Positions 33,894 through 43,483 of a stretch of DNA of 64,000 nucleotides are shown in pieces (the stretch's first letter is position 1; each line of letters begins with the position of its first letter). The translations under genes were made by a program, and so were the position numbers. Source of the stretch: Eubacterium sp. (GTDB lineage Bacteria; Bacillota; Clostridia; Lachnospirales; Lachnospiraceae); contig JAFRNE010000038.1 of assembly GCA_017430325.1 (NCBI GenBank), positions 1-64,000 of the forward strand. The letters run 5' to 3'. The notes beneath the pieces were generated by a model. That model did not search any database, was not told where the DNA came from, and was given only the letters and a program-made list of their open reading frames with translations.

Positions 33894-34526
33894 TTAATTT
33901 GTGCCATTAATCTTTTCGTAGAACTTTCTGAGTGTCTCGTCCTCTTCGTAGCACCTGTCCTCATCTTCCTTAACAGCCTTATATATCTCCTGGATATCCT
34001 TCTTAACTGTCATATTATCTATATGCTCCTGTATCTTCGGATCAACCTCGTTATTTATAAGGTATTTTCCGTCAACATTCACAACATAGAAAACCATGAT
34101 ATCCTTCGGCTTGCTGTTAACATCCTTCAGAGAAACATTTGCAACCACGTAGCATAGCTTCGAATCCTCAGTCAGTCCGTCAACTGTATAGCAGTCAATG
34201 TTTTCATATCCGGTTACATTATTTGATCTGCTGATGTAGATAGTCATATTATCGAACTGCGAAGGATCCGTAACAAGGTTCTTCAGAGTTTCCTGATCAC
34301 AGCCTGTCAGCGCTCCAAGGTATCTCTTGATAAGGAAATTCACATCACTGTGCTTATTCACCTCATAGATCTTTGCACTCTCCTTATCAGACGCCTTCTT
34401 CAGTTTACCGTAATTCTTTACAAATACCAATACACCAACTAGAGCAACAACAAGAAATACAGCCCAGATAATAAGTATTGTTTTTTTCTTCTTCAGTTCC
34501 TGTTTTCTCTTTTCCTGACTTGTCAT
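33894..34526 (-). CDS. Single-pass membrane protein of unknown function
   Basis: 210 residues with a GGAGG site. A basic N-terminus (about 7-15) precedes one membrane helix (16-36), leaving about 170 residues outside. The external part has NTF2/DUF-like alternation of helix and strand, with two cysteines that may pair, but no recognised family. It lies between a tRNA gene and a convergent regulator. Function unknown. Confidence 0.75.
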   Translation of the reverse strand: MTSQEKRKQELKKKKTILIIWAVFLVVALVGVLVFVKNYGKLKKASDKESAKIYEVNKHSDVNFLIKRYLGALTGCDQETLKNLVTDPSQFDNMTIYISRSNNVTGYENIDCYTVDGLTEDSKLCYVVANVSLKDVNSKPKDIMVFYVVNVDGKYLINNEVDPKIQEHIDNMTVKKDIQEIYKAVKEDEDRCYEEDETLRKFYEKINGTN

Positions 34527-34588
34527 ATTTCCTCCATTAACAGCCGGGCTTATACGTTACACACCTCGTGTGTGAAGCCTGCTGATAT

Positions 34589-34660
34589 TGCACCAGATAG
34601 GAATCGAACCTACGCACGCAGCTCCGGAGGCCACTGCTCTATCCACTGAGCTACTGGTGC
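34589..34660 (-). tRNA. tRNA-Arg with anticodon CCG
   Basis: A 72-nt cloverleaf: acceptor GCACCAG/CTGGTGC, D-arm GCTC...GAGC, anticodon loop CTCCGGA and T-arm GTAGG-TTCGATT-CCTAT. CCA is not encoded. It reads CGG arginine codons. Confidence 0.95.
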
Positions 34661-34719
34661 TGATCAAAATATAAAATATAATATAGAACACTTAGCAAAT
34701 ACTGTCAAATTAATATATA

Positions 34720-35625
34720 TTAAGAGCATTCTATATCATTTTTTATCTGTTCCTTCAGTTCCTCCACAGAGGAAAACTTCTTTTCCTCCCTGATGAACCT
34801 TTCAGGTATCACAGTAACCTTTTCGCCGTAAATATCACGGTCAAAATCAAATATATATGTTTCAGATGTAGCTGTCTGACCGTCCACAGTCGGCTTAACA
34901 CCGATATTTGTTATGCCCCTGTACTCTTTACCGGCAATCTTGATCCTTGAAGCGTAAACACCGTATTTCGGCAGGAGCTTGTCTCCTTCCGGAAATACAT
35001 TGATAGTCGGAAAACCGATAGTGCTGCCGAGATGCTTTCCGTGAACCACCTCTCCGCTCAGCTTATACGGTCTGCCAAGAAGTTTTTCAACCTCTTCCAT
35101 ATCGCCTCTCTCAAGAGCATTTCTGATAAGAGTCGAACTAACAACTTTTCCATCAATAGTAAGCTTAGCAAAGAACTCACAGTCTATACCGTATTTACTG
35201 CCGATCTCCTTAAGAGCGTTAATATCACCTTCGCGGTTATGTCCGAAGCGAAAATCCCTACCAACAACAACCTTCGAGGCATCCAGTCCCTTCTTAAGAA
35301 AGTCTCTGATGAATTCTTCCGGTGTCTGACTTGCAAACTTCTCTGTGAATTCCAGACTTATAACATGATCTATACCCAGCGATTTAAGGTATTTAACCCT
35401 TTCCTCGCTGCCAAGTATACCCGGCTTATTCATATTGATCATGCATACAACAGCTGTATAACCTTCATCCTTAAGTTCCAGTATCCTATCCAGCAAAAGC
35501 CTGTGACCTCTGTGAATACCGTCAAACTTACCAACTGTAACAGCCGCCTTATTTATTTTTGAATCCAAAACAAAGAAATTATCATCTGCCATATTTAAAT
35601 CAAACCAACTATCTATATTATTCAT
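34720..35625 (-). CDS. ribF: Bifunctional riboflavin kinase / FAD synthetase
   Basis: 301 residues. The N-terminal half is the nucleotidyltransferase (TVGKFDGIHRGHRLLL near 32-47, GRDFRFGHNREGD), the C-terminal half the flavokinase (LSGEVVHGKHLGSTIGFPTINV near 195-215, TNIGVKPT). It makes FMN and then FAD from riboflavin. Last gene of the rimP-to-ribF set, 55 bases after truB. No convincing ribosome binding site precedes ATG 35625; a start at the internal ATG of residue 12 is possible. Confidence 0.95.
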   Translation of the reverse strand: MNNIDSWFDLNMADDNFFVLDSKINKAAVTVGKFDGIHRGHRLLLDRILELKDEGYTAVVCMINMNKPGILGSEERVKYLKSLGIDHVISLEFTEKFASQTPEEFIRDFLKKGLDASKVVVGRDFRFGHNREGDINALKEIGSKYGIDCEFFAKLTIDGKVVSSTLIRNALERGDMEEVEKLLGRPYKLSGEVVHGKHLGSTIGFPTINVFPEGDKLLPKYGVYASRIKIAGKEYRGITNIGVKPTVDGQTATSETYIFDFDRDIYGEKVTVIPERFIREEKKFSSVEELKEQIKNDIECS

Positions 35626-35680
35626 GAATCACACAACATCAACACTGCACAACTCATTCAAAGATTCTATATAATATTTC

Positions 35681-36640
35681 TTACAGGAACATCTTATAAG
35701 GTCTGTACAGCCCCTGCTCTTCATCATAGCTGTAAAGAGCCTTGAATTCATCCTCATGATAAACTCTGACCATACTGTTTTCTGCTTTTTCCGGCTCATC
35801 TCCGGAAATATCCGCACCCGAAGAACCACCGGCATCCACTGAACCGGCATCTATCTCCAGCATATCCACCGCCAACTTGTTACCGTTCAGCAGATATCCC
35901 TCAGAACCTTCGCGAACCTTCGCCATAGGAAGATCTCTCAGAAAGAAATCAACAGGCTTTATAGCCTCTTCAACCTTTCCTTCTCGAACTAAAACTTCAA
36001 CCTCAGCTATCTTCAGACTTTCCTCGATCCTGAAGTTACCGGCCTCTCTTCTAATAAGATCAGCCATAAGCGCACCTGTACCAAGCTTCTCACCGATATC
36101 ACGGCAGAGGCTTCTGATGTAAGTACCCTTTGAACATTTAACGTAGAATCTCACATAAGGATAACTGATGTCAAGTATTTGTATCTCATGGATGGTTATA
36201 TTTCTCGGTGTTCTCTCGACCTCTTTGCCCTCTCGCGCGTATTCGTAGAGCTTTTTACCGCCTACCTTGATAGCCGCATAATAAGGCGGAATCTGGTCAT
36301 AGGAACCGACAAAGGACATCACAGCCGCCCTTACCTCTTCATCAGAAAGAGCCGGCCTCTCAGCAAAACCTACCGTTGGAACTATCTTTCCTGCAATATC
36401 GTCCGTGTCCGAGGTTTCTCCAAGTTTAAGCACCGCCTCATATTCCTTGTGATCCGAGGTCAGCATATCCGAAAGCTTTGTCGCAGAACCGAGTAACACC
36501 ACAAGAACGCCCTCCGCCAGTGGGTCGAGCGTTCCTGTATGTCCAATCTTCTTTTGGTGGAATACACCTCTCAGCTTCGCACATACGTCGAAGGAGGTGA
36601 ATCCCTTCTCTTTATAGATATTTAATATTCCGTTATACAT
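35681..36640 (-). CDS. truB: tRNA pseudouridine-55 synthase
   Basis: 319 residues. Catalytic Asp39 lies in HTGTLDPLAEGVL, and YEYAREG and CSKGTYIRSLCRDIG are typical. It modifies the T-loop of tRNAs. Its ATG shares one base with the nrnA stop (TAATG), so translation is coupled. A Gly/Ser/Asp-rich insert (about 264-288) precedes the last 30 residues. Confidence 0.96.
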   Translation of the reverse strand: MYNGILNIYKEKGFTSFDVCAKLRGVFHQKKIGHTGTLDPLAEGVLVVLLGSATKLSDMLTSDHKEYEAVLKLGETSDTDDIAGKIVPTVGFAERPALSDEEVRAAVMSFVGSYDQIPPYYAAIKVGGKKLYEYAREGKEVERTPRNITIHEIQILDISYPYVRFYVKCSKGTYIRSLCRDIGEKLGTGALMADLIRREAGNFRIEESLKIAEVEVLVREGKVEEAIKPVDFFLRDLPMAKVREGSEGYLLNGNKLAVDMLEIDAGSVDAGGSSGADISGDEPEKAENSMVRVYHEDEFKALYSYDEEQGLYRPYKMFL

Positions 36641-37611
36641 TATTTAAGCTGTTCCTCGACCATGGAAAGAACCTGACCGAGTATATCATCAACATTTCCA
36701 TCTGCTTCAAAGCCTGCTGCACGAACGTGTCCGCCGCCGCCAAACTTGGTTGCGATCACGCTGACATCAACATATTCCTTTGAACGAAGGCTGAACTTAA
36801 AGGTCTTTCTTGTGAGCTGGTAGATAAATACAGCCACCTCAACACCTTCAGTCAGTCTCAGCTGCTCAACTATACCCTCAGTATCGGTGGTATTTGCCTT
36901 AAACTGCTTAAAGGTAGCCTTGTCGATAAAGCCCGAAATAGCCTTTCCATCAAGATAAAGCGTAGATTCGAGAACTGTCTTCGCCATAAGAAGATTCTGC
37001 TTATAGGTCTTCTTGTAGAAGGTCTCATCGATGATCACATTCGGTCTTGCACCAAGCGCGATAAGTCTTCCGGCTATCTCCATAGTCCTCTCACTGGTGC
37101 TGCTGTATTTGAACACACCTGTGTCATGAACCATACCAAGATAAAGGCACTCAGCTGCTGACTGGCTGAGCTTCTCCATATCAAGCAGCTCGCAGATAAC
37201 TTCGCAGGCTGATGAAGAATCCGGATCTATACAGCAGATATCGCCGAAGCCCTGATTGCTTACATGATGATCTATGGTAAAGGTGGTTATGGCATTCGAA
37301 AATACCTTGCCGAACTTACCATGTCTCTCAGTATCCGAAGCATCAACCGAGATTGCAAGATCATAGCAGCCATCTCCCGGCTCATGCTTTATCTTTCTTG
37401 CACCTGAAAGTATCTTAAAGTTAGGCGAATACGCCTCTGCATACGCATCAACTGTTTTATTCTTATAATTATCAACTATGTAATTATAAATACCGAGGAT
37501 CGAACCTATGCAGTCACCATCCGGACGTACATGTCCGAGTATGGCGATAGAATCTGCAGCAGCAATAAGCTTATGAAGTTTTTTAGATTTTTCTCTGATG
37601 TCTGTTACCAT
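36640..37611 (-). CDS. nrnA: DHH-family oligoribonuclease / pAp phosphatase NrnA
   Basis: 323 residues. DHH signature HVRPDGD (27-33), DHH at 114-116 and the C-terminal DHHA1 motif GGGGHVRAAGF. It degrades nanoRNA and converts 3'-phosphoadenosine 5'-phosphate to AMP. It lies between rbfA (gap of two bases) and truB (one-base overlap); its ribosome binding site GAGGAA lies inside the rbfA end. Confidence 0.95.
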   Translation of the reverse strand: MVTDIREKSKKLHKLIAAADSIAILGHVRPDGDCIGSILGIYNYIVDNYKNKTVDAYAEAYSPNFKILSGARKIKHEPGDGCYDLAISVDASDTERHGKFGKVFSNAITTFTIDHHVSNQGFGDICCIDPDSSSACEVICELLDMEKLSQSAAECLYLGMVHDTGVFKYSSTSERTMEIAGRLIALGARPNVIIDETFYKKTYKQNLLMAKTVLESTLYLDGKAISGFIDKATFKQFKANTTDTEGIVEQLRLTEGVEVAVFIYQLTRKTFKFSLRSKEYVDVSVIATKFGGGGHVRAAGFEADGNVDDILGQVLSMVEEQLK

Positions 37612-37613
37612 TC

Positions 37614-38072
37614 TTATTCCTCTTCAGAATCGCTCGTTTCTTCATCAATATCGTCCTGATCATCGAACTCCTCAGCTTCCTCGCCGAGCTCGTCCTCTGA
37701 CTCATCAACTTCAGAAGAACCGAGTATATCATCGATCTTCTTAGCCATCTCCACACCGTATTCTATAGAATTATCAAGTGTGAACATAAGCTCCGGAGTA
37801 TTACGAAGGTTGAGCTTTGCTGCAAGTTCTCTTCTGATATAGCCCTTTGCGGACTCAAGTCCCTTGATACAGTCGTTCTTTCTGTCGCTGTCACCAAGTA
37901 CGCTTATATAAACCTTACAGTATTTAAGATCCTTCGTAACCTCAAGTTTTGTGATGGTCGTTCTTACAGGATCGATGCGGGGATCCTTGAGCTCATACAT
38001 GATTATATGGCTCAGAACCCTCTGCACGTCACTGTTCGTACGGCCGCCTCTATAGTTATTTCCTTTTCTCAT
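37614..38072 (-). CDS. rbfA: Ribosome-binding factor A
   Basis: 152 residues. KH-like core with [14 protein letters not shown] and [19 protein letters not shown], about 115 residues as usual, followed by a 35-residue tail made almost only of Asp, Glu and Ser. It matures the 30S subunit. Its ATG overlaps the infB stop by four bases (ATGA). Confidence 0.95.
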   Translation of the reverse strand: MRKGNNYRGGRTNSDVQRVLSHIIMYELKDPRIDPVRTTITKLEVTKDLKYCKVYISVLGDSDRKNDCIKGLESAKGYIRRELAAKLNLRNTPELMFTLDNSIEYGVEMAKKIDDILGSSEVDESEDELGEEAEEFDDQDDIDEETSDSEEE

Positions 38073-40963
38073 GTTCTCGGAACCTCAACCATCTTGTAGC
38101 ACTCGATCTGATCGTCAACCTTGATATCGTTGAATCCTTCAAATACAAGTCCACACTCAAATCCGGCCTTGACCTCCTTGACATCATCCTTGAATCTCTT
38201 GAGTGAAGCAAGCTTTCCTTCAAATATCTGCTCGCCGTCTCTTGTGATCCTTGCTGAGCATCCACGCTCAACAACACCGTCAAGGACATATGAACCTGCG
38301 ATAGTACCGATACCGGAAGCCTTGTAGGTCTGTCTAACCTCTACATGACCGATAACCTTCTCCTCGTAAATAGGATCCAGCATACCCTTCATAGCAGATT
38401 CAATATCGTCAATAGCATTGTAAATAACTCTGTATAATCTCACATCAACCTTCTCCTGGTCGGCAAGCGCCTTAGCCTGAGCATCAGGTCTGATGTTAAA
38501 GCCTATGATAATTGCATTTGATGCAGCTGCAAGTGTAACGTCGGACTCATTGATAGCACCAACGCCTGAGTGGATACACTTGATAACGATCTCTTCATTT
38601 GAAAGCTTGAGAAGGCTCTGCTTAACAGCTTCAACTGAACCCTGAACGTCGGCCTTGATGATAAGATCAAGTTCCTTAACTGTACCCTCCTGCATCTTGT
38701 TGAAGAGGTCATCAAGAGACATACCGCGCTTTGTCTCAGCAACAAGGTTCTCCTTACCTCTTGTCTTAAATGCATCTGTGATCTCTCTTGCTTCCTTCTC
38801 GTTCTTTGTTGTAAGGAAGATATCACCTGAATTTGGAACACCGTTCAGACCGATGATCTCTACAGGAGTTGAAGGAGTTGCCTCCTTAACACGTCTCTGC
38901 TTATGATCTGTCATGGCTCTTACACGTCCGCTAACCTCACCGATCGCGATGTGGTCACCAACCTTAAGAGTACCCTTCTGAACAAGAAGTGTTGCAACAG
39001 GTCCACGTCCCTTATCAAGACGAGCCTCAAGTACAAGTCCTCTTGCCATACGATCCTTGTTAGCCTTAAGCTCAAGGATATCAGCTGTAAGAAGGATCAT
39101 ATCAAGAAGGTTATCAAGACCTTCCTTTGTATGAGCTGATACAGGACAGAATATTGTAGATCCACCCCAGTCCTCTGCAATGAGACCGTACTCTGTAAGC
39201 TCCTGCTTAACTCTCTCTATATTTGCGCTTTCCTTATCAATCTTGTTTACGGCAACGATGATCTCGATACCGGCAGCCTTAGCATGGTTGATAGCTTCGA
39301 TAGTCTGAGGCATAACACCATCATCGGCAGCAACTACAAGGATTGCAATATCTGTTGACTGAGCACCACGCATACGCATTGCAGTAAATGCTTCATGTCC
39401 AGGTGTATCAAGGAATGTGATCCTCTGATCACCAACCTTAACAACGTAAGCACCGATATGCTGGGTAATACCACCGGCCTCACCCTCGGTTACCTTACTC
39501 TTTCTGATAGCATCAAGGAGAGAAGTTTTACCATGGTCAACGTGACCCATTACACAGACAACCGGTGGTCTAGGTGTAAGTGTCTCTTCAGGATCATCTT
39601 CATCCTTAAGAAGTTCCTCGATAACATCAACCTTTTCCTCTTCCTCAGCGATGCAGTTATATTCAAGTGCGATCTCAGCAGCATCCTCATAAGAAAGGTC
39701 TGTATTTACAGTAACCATCTTACCCTCAAGGAAAAGCTTCTTGATAAGTGCATTTACAGGCTGCTTAAGCTTGTCTGCAAGTTCCTTAACAGAAACAACC
39801 TCAGGAAGTGTGATCGTCTTGATAACTGGCTCAACAGGCTCCTTCTTCTGTGGCTCCTTCTTGGCAGCCTCCTTCTTTCCGGAATCCTTTCTGAACTGAT
39901 CCTTCCTTGTTGGTTCCTTTTCCTCTCTGTCGCGGCGGTCTCTCTCGTATTTTTCCTTATCGCGATTGTCACGTCTTGACTCTCTTGCGCTCTTCTCGCG
40001 TGTACGCTGATCGTCACCACCACGGTCTCCGCTGTCACTTCTGCGTGTTTCTTTTCTTTCTCTTACCGGCTTCTCGTAATCATCATCCTTGTCCATTCCG
40101 GCCATAGCTCTGTTATCGAACTTAGGACGTCTGTCTCCATCTGGACGTGGTCTTCTGTCATCCGGTCTCATTGGTCTGTCTCCGTCCGGACGAGGTCTTC
40201 TCTCTCCATCAGGTCTTGGCCTTCTATCACCATCCGGTCTCATCGGACGTCTGTCCCCATCAGGACGTGGTCTTCTGTCATCCGGTCTCATTGGTCTGTC
40301 TCCATCCGGACGAGGTCTTCTCTCTCCGTCCGGTCTCATTGGTCTTCTTTCACCATCCGGACGAGGTCTTCTCTCGCCATCAGGTCTCATCGGACGTCTG
40401 TCTCCGTCCGGTCTAGGTCTTCTGTCTCCATCCGGTCTCATCGGTCTGTCTCCGTCCGGACGAGGTCTTCTCTCGCCATCAGGTCTCATCGGACGTCTGT
40501 CTCCGTCTGGACGAACAGGTCTCTCACCATCCGGACGAGGTCTTCTCTCTCCGTCCGGTCTCATTGGTCTTCTTTCACCATCCGGACGAACTGGTCTCTC
40601 ACCATCCGGGCGAACTGGTCTCTCACCGTCCGATCTCATCGGTCTTCTCTCACCGTCTGGGCGTACAGGTCTGTCTCCTTCCGGACGAGGTCTTCTCTCG
40701 CCGTCAGGACGTACCTTCTTCTCACCCTCAGCGCTGACAGGACTCTTCTCTGCAGGTTTTACCTCAGCAGGCTTAACCTCAGCTGCCTTATGTGCCGGCT
40801 TAGCTGTGATGGTGTCCTTAACATATTTCATAAGGTCATCATCAATACCACTTGAAGCCTTTAAGCCTTCTTTTTTAGCTCCAACTATCTGAAGCACATC
40901 ATTACTTGATATAGTTTTACCGGTTTCTGCAGATAACTCCTTAGCAAACTCGTAAACTCTCAT
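38069..40963 (-). CDS. infB: Translation initiation factor IF-2 with a large Arg-Pro-Asp-Gly repeat
   Basis: 964 residues. The N-terminal IF2_N-type domain (1-50) is followed by a repeat region (about 80-290) of units such as RRPRPDGE and MRPDGD, a charged region to about 380, a second IF2_N domain and the G domain with GHVDHGKT near 470, then domains II to IV. The C-terminal 490 residues are standard. IF-2 brings initiator tRNA to the 30S subunit. It overlaps rbfA by four bases and follows ylxQ after 12. Confidence 0.97.
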   Translation of the reverse strand: MRVYEFAKELSAETGKTISSNDVLQIVGAKKEGLKASSGIDDDLMKYVKDTITAKPAHKAAEVKPAEVKPAEKSPVSAEGEKKVRPDGERRPRPEGDRPVRPDGERRPMRSDGERPVRPDGERPVRPDGERRPMRPDGERRPRPDGERPVRPDGDRRPMRPDGERRPRPDGDRPMRPDGDRRPRPDGDRRPMRPDGERRPRPDGERRPMRPDGERRPRPDGDRPMRPDDRRPRPDGDRRPMRPDGDRRPRPDGERRPRPDGDRPMRPDDRRPRPDGDRRPKFDNRAMAGMDKDDDYEKPVRERKETRRSDSGDRGGDDQRTREKSARESRRDNRDKEKYERDRRDREEKEPTRKDQFRKDSGKKEAAKKEPQKKEPVEPVIKTITLPEVVSVKELADKLKQPVNALIKKLFLEGKMVTVNTDLSYEDAAEIALEYNCIAEEEEKVDVIEELLKDEDDPEETLTPRPPVVCVMGHVDHGKTSLLDAIRKSKVTEGEAGGITQHIGAYVVKVGDQRITFLDTPGHEAFTAMRMRGAQSTDIAILVVAADDGVMPQTIEAINHAKAAGIEIIVAVNKIDKESANIERVKQELTEYGLIAEDWGGSTIFCPVSAHTKEGLDNLLDMILLTADILELKANKDRMARGLVLEARLDKGRGPVATLLVQKGTLKVGDHIAIGEVSGRVRAMTDHKQRRVKEATPSTPVEIIGLNGVPNSGDIFLTTKNEKEAREITDAFKTRGKENLVAETKRGMSLDDLFNKMQEGTVKELDLIIKADVQGSVEAVKQSLLKLSNEEIVIKCIHSGVGAINESDVTLAAASNAIIIGFNIRPDAQAKALADQEKVDVRLYRVIYNAIDDIESAMKGMLDPIYEEKVIGHVEVRQTYKASGIGTIAGSYVLDGVVERGCSARITRDGEQIFEGKLASLKRFKDDVKEVKAGFECGLVFEGFNDIKVDDQIECYKMVEVPRT
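40098..40720 (-). repeat. In-frame repeat array of infB
   Basis: About 600 bases of imperfect 24-27-bp units encoding Arg-Arg-Pro-(Met)-Arg-Pro-Asp-Gly-Glu/Asp. The opposite strand is open throughout as a side effect. It is coding, with silent variation among the units. Confidence 0.9.
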
Positions 40964-40975
40964 TCATTACACCTC

Positions 40976-41284
40976 TTAATTTCCGTTAGGACTAAACTTC
41001 TTTATAAAGGTCTTCGCAAAGCCTTCATCAGTTATCACAAGTACTGTTCTGTCTTCCTTGCCTATCGCATGTCCCAACTCATCCATATTTCCGCACATCA
41101 CATACGGAATACCGTAGTATCTACTTTTATTTTCAAACTTTTTCTTTGTATTATCCGAAGCATCCTCGGCTATTATCACGAAGTAAGCTTTGCCTTCCGT
41201 AATAGCCTTCTCTGCTGCAAATCCGCCCGATGCTACACTGCCGGCTTTGGCAGCAAGCCCGAGCATTCCGAGCCTTTTATCCAT
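40976..41284 (-). CDS. ylxQ: L7Ae-family ribosomal protein-like YlxQ
   Basis: 102 residues. LGLAAKAGSVASGG and VIIAEDASDNTKKKF fit the L7Ae/L30e/S12e RNA-binding family, which recognises kink-turns. It is a standard member of the nusA-infB operon in Gram-positive bacteria. Its ATG shares one base with the ylxR stop (TAATG). Confidence 0.9.
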   Translation of the reverse strand: MDKRLGMLGLAAKAGSVASGGFAAEKAITEGKAYFVIIAEDASDNTKKKFENKSRYYGIPYVMCGNMDELGHAIGKEDRTVLVITDEGFAKTFIKKFSPNGN

Positions 41285-41541
41285 TATCTTAACTCCGCCG
41301 TCAGTTCATCATAGATCTCATCGCTGACCTTCATGCCGAAAGCCTTGCTGAGCGAATTATTCTTCTTGGCCTTTTTCATGCACTCCTCTGAGTGGCATAT
41401 ATAAGCGCCTCTTCCGTTCATCCTGCCTGTCTTATCAAGCAGTATATTTCCCTCAGCTGTTCTGATGATTCTGATAAGAGCTGACTTTTCCTTCATCTCA
41501 TTACAGCCTATGCATTTTCTGAGCGGTTTCTTTTTCTCCAT
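41284..41541 (-). CDS. ylxR: YlxR-family (DUF448) RNA-binding protein
   Basis: 85 residues from ATG 41541 (MEKKKPLRKCIGC, the usual start); a GTG at 41556 would overlap the nusA stop and lacks spacing to AAGGAG. LRKCIGCNEMKEKSALIRI and GRGAYICHSEEC are the family signature. YlxR has been described as a nucleoid/RNA-associated regulator in Bacillus subtilis. It lies between nusA and ylxQ. Confidence 0.9.
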   Translation of the reverse strand: MEKKKPLRKCIGCNEMKEKSALIRIIRTAEGNILLDKTGRMNGRGAYICHSEECMKKAKKNNSLSKAFGMKVSDEIYDELTAELR

Positions 41542-41552
41542 GGATTTACAGA

Positions 41553-42839
41553 TCACTCCTTGTTCTCAGAATCAGAATATCCTTCCTCATCATAGTTGTC
41601 GTCATATTCTTCATCATAGTTATCATCGTATTCCTCATCAGAATACTCTTCGTCATCGTACTCTTCACGATCATAATCATCATCGTAATCACCGTCATAG
41701 TCCTCACGATCATAATCATCATCGTATTTCTCATCATCATAATCGCCTTCATAACCTTCGCGATCATAATCTTCATCTGAATAATCGTAATATTCCTCGC
41801 CAAACTCCTTAGCCTGTGACTCGCTCTTGATATCGATCTTGTAGCCTGTAAGCTTAGCAGCAAGTCTTGCGTTCTGGCCTTCCTTACCGATAGCAAGTGA
41901 AAGCTGATAATCAGGAACAACTACCTTAGCTGACTTCTCGCCATCGATGAGCTTAACTGAAACAACCTTTGATGGGCTGAGGGCATGCTCGATAAATACA
42001 GCAGGATCCTCGCTCCACTCTATGATATCGATCTTCTCACCCTTAAGGTCATCAACGATATTATTTACTCTTGTTCCGCTCATACCTACGCAGGCACCAA
42101 CGGCATCAACATTCTTATCATTTGAATAAACAGCGATCTTTGTTCTTGATCCGGCCTCTCTTGAGATGCTCTTGATCTCAACTGTACCATCAGAAACCTC
42201 TGAGATTTCTCTCTCGAAAAGTCTCTTAACAAGATCAGGATGTGTTCTTGAAACAACAACCTTGAAGCCCTTAGGATTCTTCTTAACCTCTACGATGTAG
42301 AGCTTGATTCTGTCGCCTGTTCTGTAATGCTCACCCGGGATCATCTCCTGCTCGCTGAGCATTGTCTCCATCTTCTCGTCAAGGCTGATCGTAAGGCCTC
42401 TGTCATTAACCTTCTGAACGATACCTGTGATGATATCCTTCTCTCTTGATACGAAATAATCATATACAGCAGATCTTTCGCCTTCCTTAATAGCCTGAAC
42501 GATGATACTTCTTGCCTTCTGTGCAGCTATACGTCCGAAATCCTTTGTTGTAACCTCAACGCGGATCTCATCATCAAGCTGAGCTTCAGGATTATAGTGT
42601 CTTGCCTCTTCAAGAGTCATTTCTCTATGATTATCATAGATCACATCAACAACAGTCTTATTTGCAAATACCTGAATCTTTCCTGTTGTTCTATCCATCT
42701 TAACTTCATAATCTGTATCCTTACCGAAATCCTTCTCGCAGGCTGAATCAAGCGACTTCTCGATAGCCTCCATAAGAACCTCTTTGCTGATACCCTTTTC
42801 CTTCTCTAATTGATCGAGTGCATCAATTATCTCTGACAT
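41553..42839 (-). CDS. nusA: Transcription termination/antitermination factor NusA
   Basis: 428 residues. N-terminal RNA-polymerase-binding domain (1-125), S1 domain (about 135-200), and two KH domains (about 200-345; GMSGTRVNNIVDDL, AIGKEGQNARLAAKLTGYKIDIK). A tail of about 75 residues made almost only of Asp, Glu and Tyr (from about 350) replaces the acidic repeats found in proteobacteria. It regulates pausing and termination. It follows rimP by about 70 bases. Confidence 0.97.
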   Translation of the reverse strand: MSEIIDALDQLEKEKGISKEVLMEAIEKSLDSACEKDFGKDTDYEVKMDRTTGKIQVFANKTVVDVIYDNHREMTLEEARHYNPEAQLDDEIRVEVTTKDFGRIAAQKARSIIVQAIKEGERSAVYDYFVSREKDIITGIVQKVNDRGLTISLDEKMETMLSEQEMIPGEHYRTGDRIKLYIVEVKKNPKGFKVVVSRTHPDLVKRLFEREISEVSDGTVEIKSISREAGSRTKIAVYSNDKNVDAVGACVGMSGTRVNNIVDDLKGEKIDIIEWSEDPAVFIEHALSPSKVVSVKLIDGEKSAKVVVPDYQLSLAIGKEGQNARLAAKLTGYKIDIKSESQAKEFGEEYYDYSDEDYDREGYEGDYDDEKYDDDYDREDYDGDYDDDYDREEYDDEEYSDEEYDDNYDEEYDDNYDEEGYSDSENKE

Positions 42840-42910
42840 TTTTCTCTATTCCTCCTAACTATAATTTTCTTTGGTCAATAGCTTCTATGTTTAAAATACA
42901 AATTTATGAA

Positions 42911-43372
42911 CTACTCTACAAAGGCAAGCCTTATACCTGAAATATTACTGCGCTCAAGCTTTATTTCCTCTTCGTCGATCGTAACGGTTACGCTTCCCTC
43001 ATCGAAGGCCTTAAGTTCGCCTTCAAGCTCCTTCATACCGTTAACAGCTCCGTAAAGCTTAACGTCAACCAGTCTTCCGATAGACCTCTCGAAGTCCTTG
43101 TCCTTCTTCAGTGGTCTTGTAAGTCCCGGTGAGCTTACCTCAAGTATGTAAGCTTCCTCGATCATATCAGCCTCATCAAGCTTATCAGAAAGCTTTCTGC
43201 TGATAGCTACGCAGTCATCGATCCCGATTCCGCCTTCCTTATCCGCATAAACTCTAAGGATAAAATCAGGCCCTTCCTTGACATACTCTACATCCCAGAG
43301 AGAATATCCACCCTCTTCAATAATAGGCATGACAAGTTCTGTCGTCTTTTCCTCAATTTCAGATCTTTTCAA
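42911..43372 (-). CDS. rimP: Ribosome maturation factor RimP
   Basis: 153 residues from TTG 43372, preceded by GGGAG at about eight bases; no ATG fits. YSLWDVEYVKEG, LRVYADKEGGIGIDDCVAISRKLSD and EVSSPGLTRPLKKDKDF are typical. It assists 30S assembly and heads the nusA-infB operon, as in most bacteria. Confidence 0.95.
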   Translation of the reverse strand: MKRSEIEEKTTELVMPIIEEGGYSLWDVEYVKEGPDFILRVYADKEGGIGIDDCVAISRKLSDKLDEADMIEEAYILEVSSPGLTRPLKKDKDFERSIGRLVDVKLYGAVNGMKELEGELKAFDEGSVTVTIDEEEIKLERSNISGIRLAFVE

Positions 43373-43396
43373 TGTATCACTCCCATCTCAAAGTAA

Positions 43397-43421
43397 AATG
43401 GGTTCGGAACCCGAACCCATT
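43397..43421 (-). terminator. Terminator between the PAP2 gene and rimP
   Basis: AATGGGTTCGG and CCGAACCCATT pair perfectly around three bases; TTTTAC follows on the minus strand. It lies about 25 bases before the rimP start and separates the lipid operon from the rimP-ribF operon, unless it works as a leader attenuator. Confidence 0.75.
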
Positions 43422-43483
43422 CAAGTTAATTTGTATTATGTTAATAGGATTATAACATGTGTTCTGCAAAATGCAAGCAGAAT

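Noticed and set aside
35629-35850. A 73-codon minus-strand ORF between ribF and truB
   Set aside because: It overlaps the truB C-terminus in another frame and has no support.
39395-39979. A 194-codon plus-strand ORF inside infB
   Set aside because: Antisense shadow of the conserved G domain region.
40098-40720. Regular repeats that might be taken for a CRISPR array
   Set aside because: Units are contiguous, without unique spacers, and keep the IF-2 reading frame.
40089-40892. A 267-codon plus-strand ORF of Ser/Gly/Leu repeats
   Set aside because: It is the antisense of the infB repeat; the repeat keeps all frames open. IF-2 is clearly the gene.
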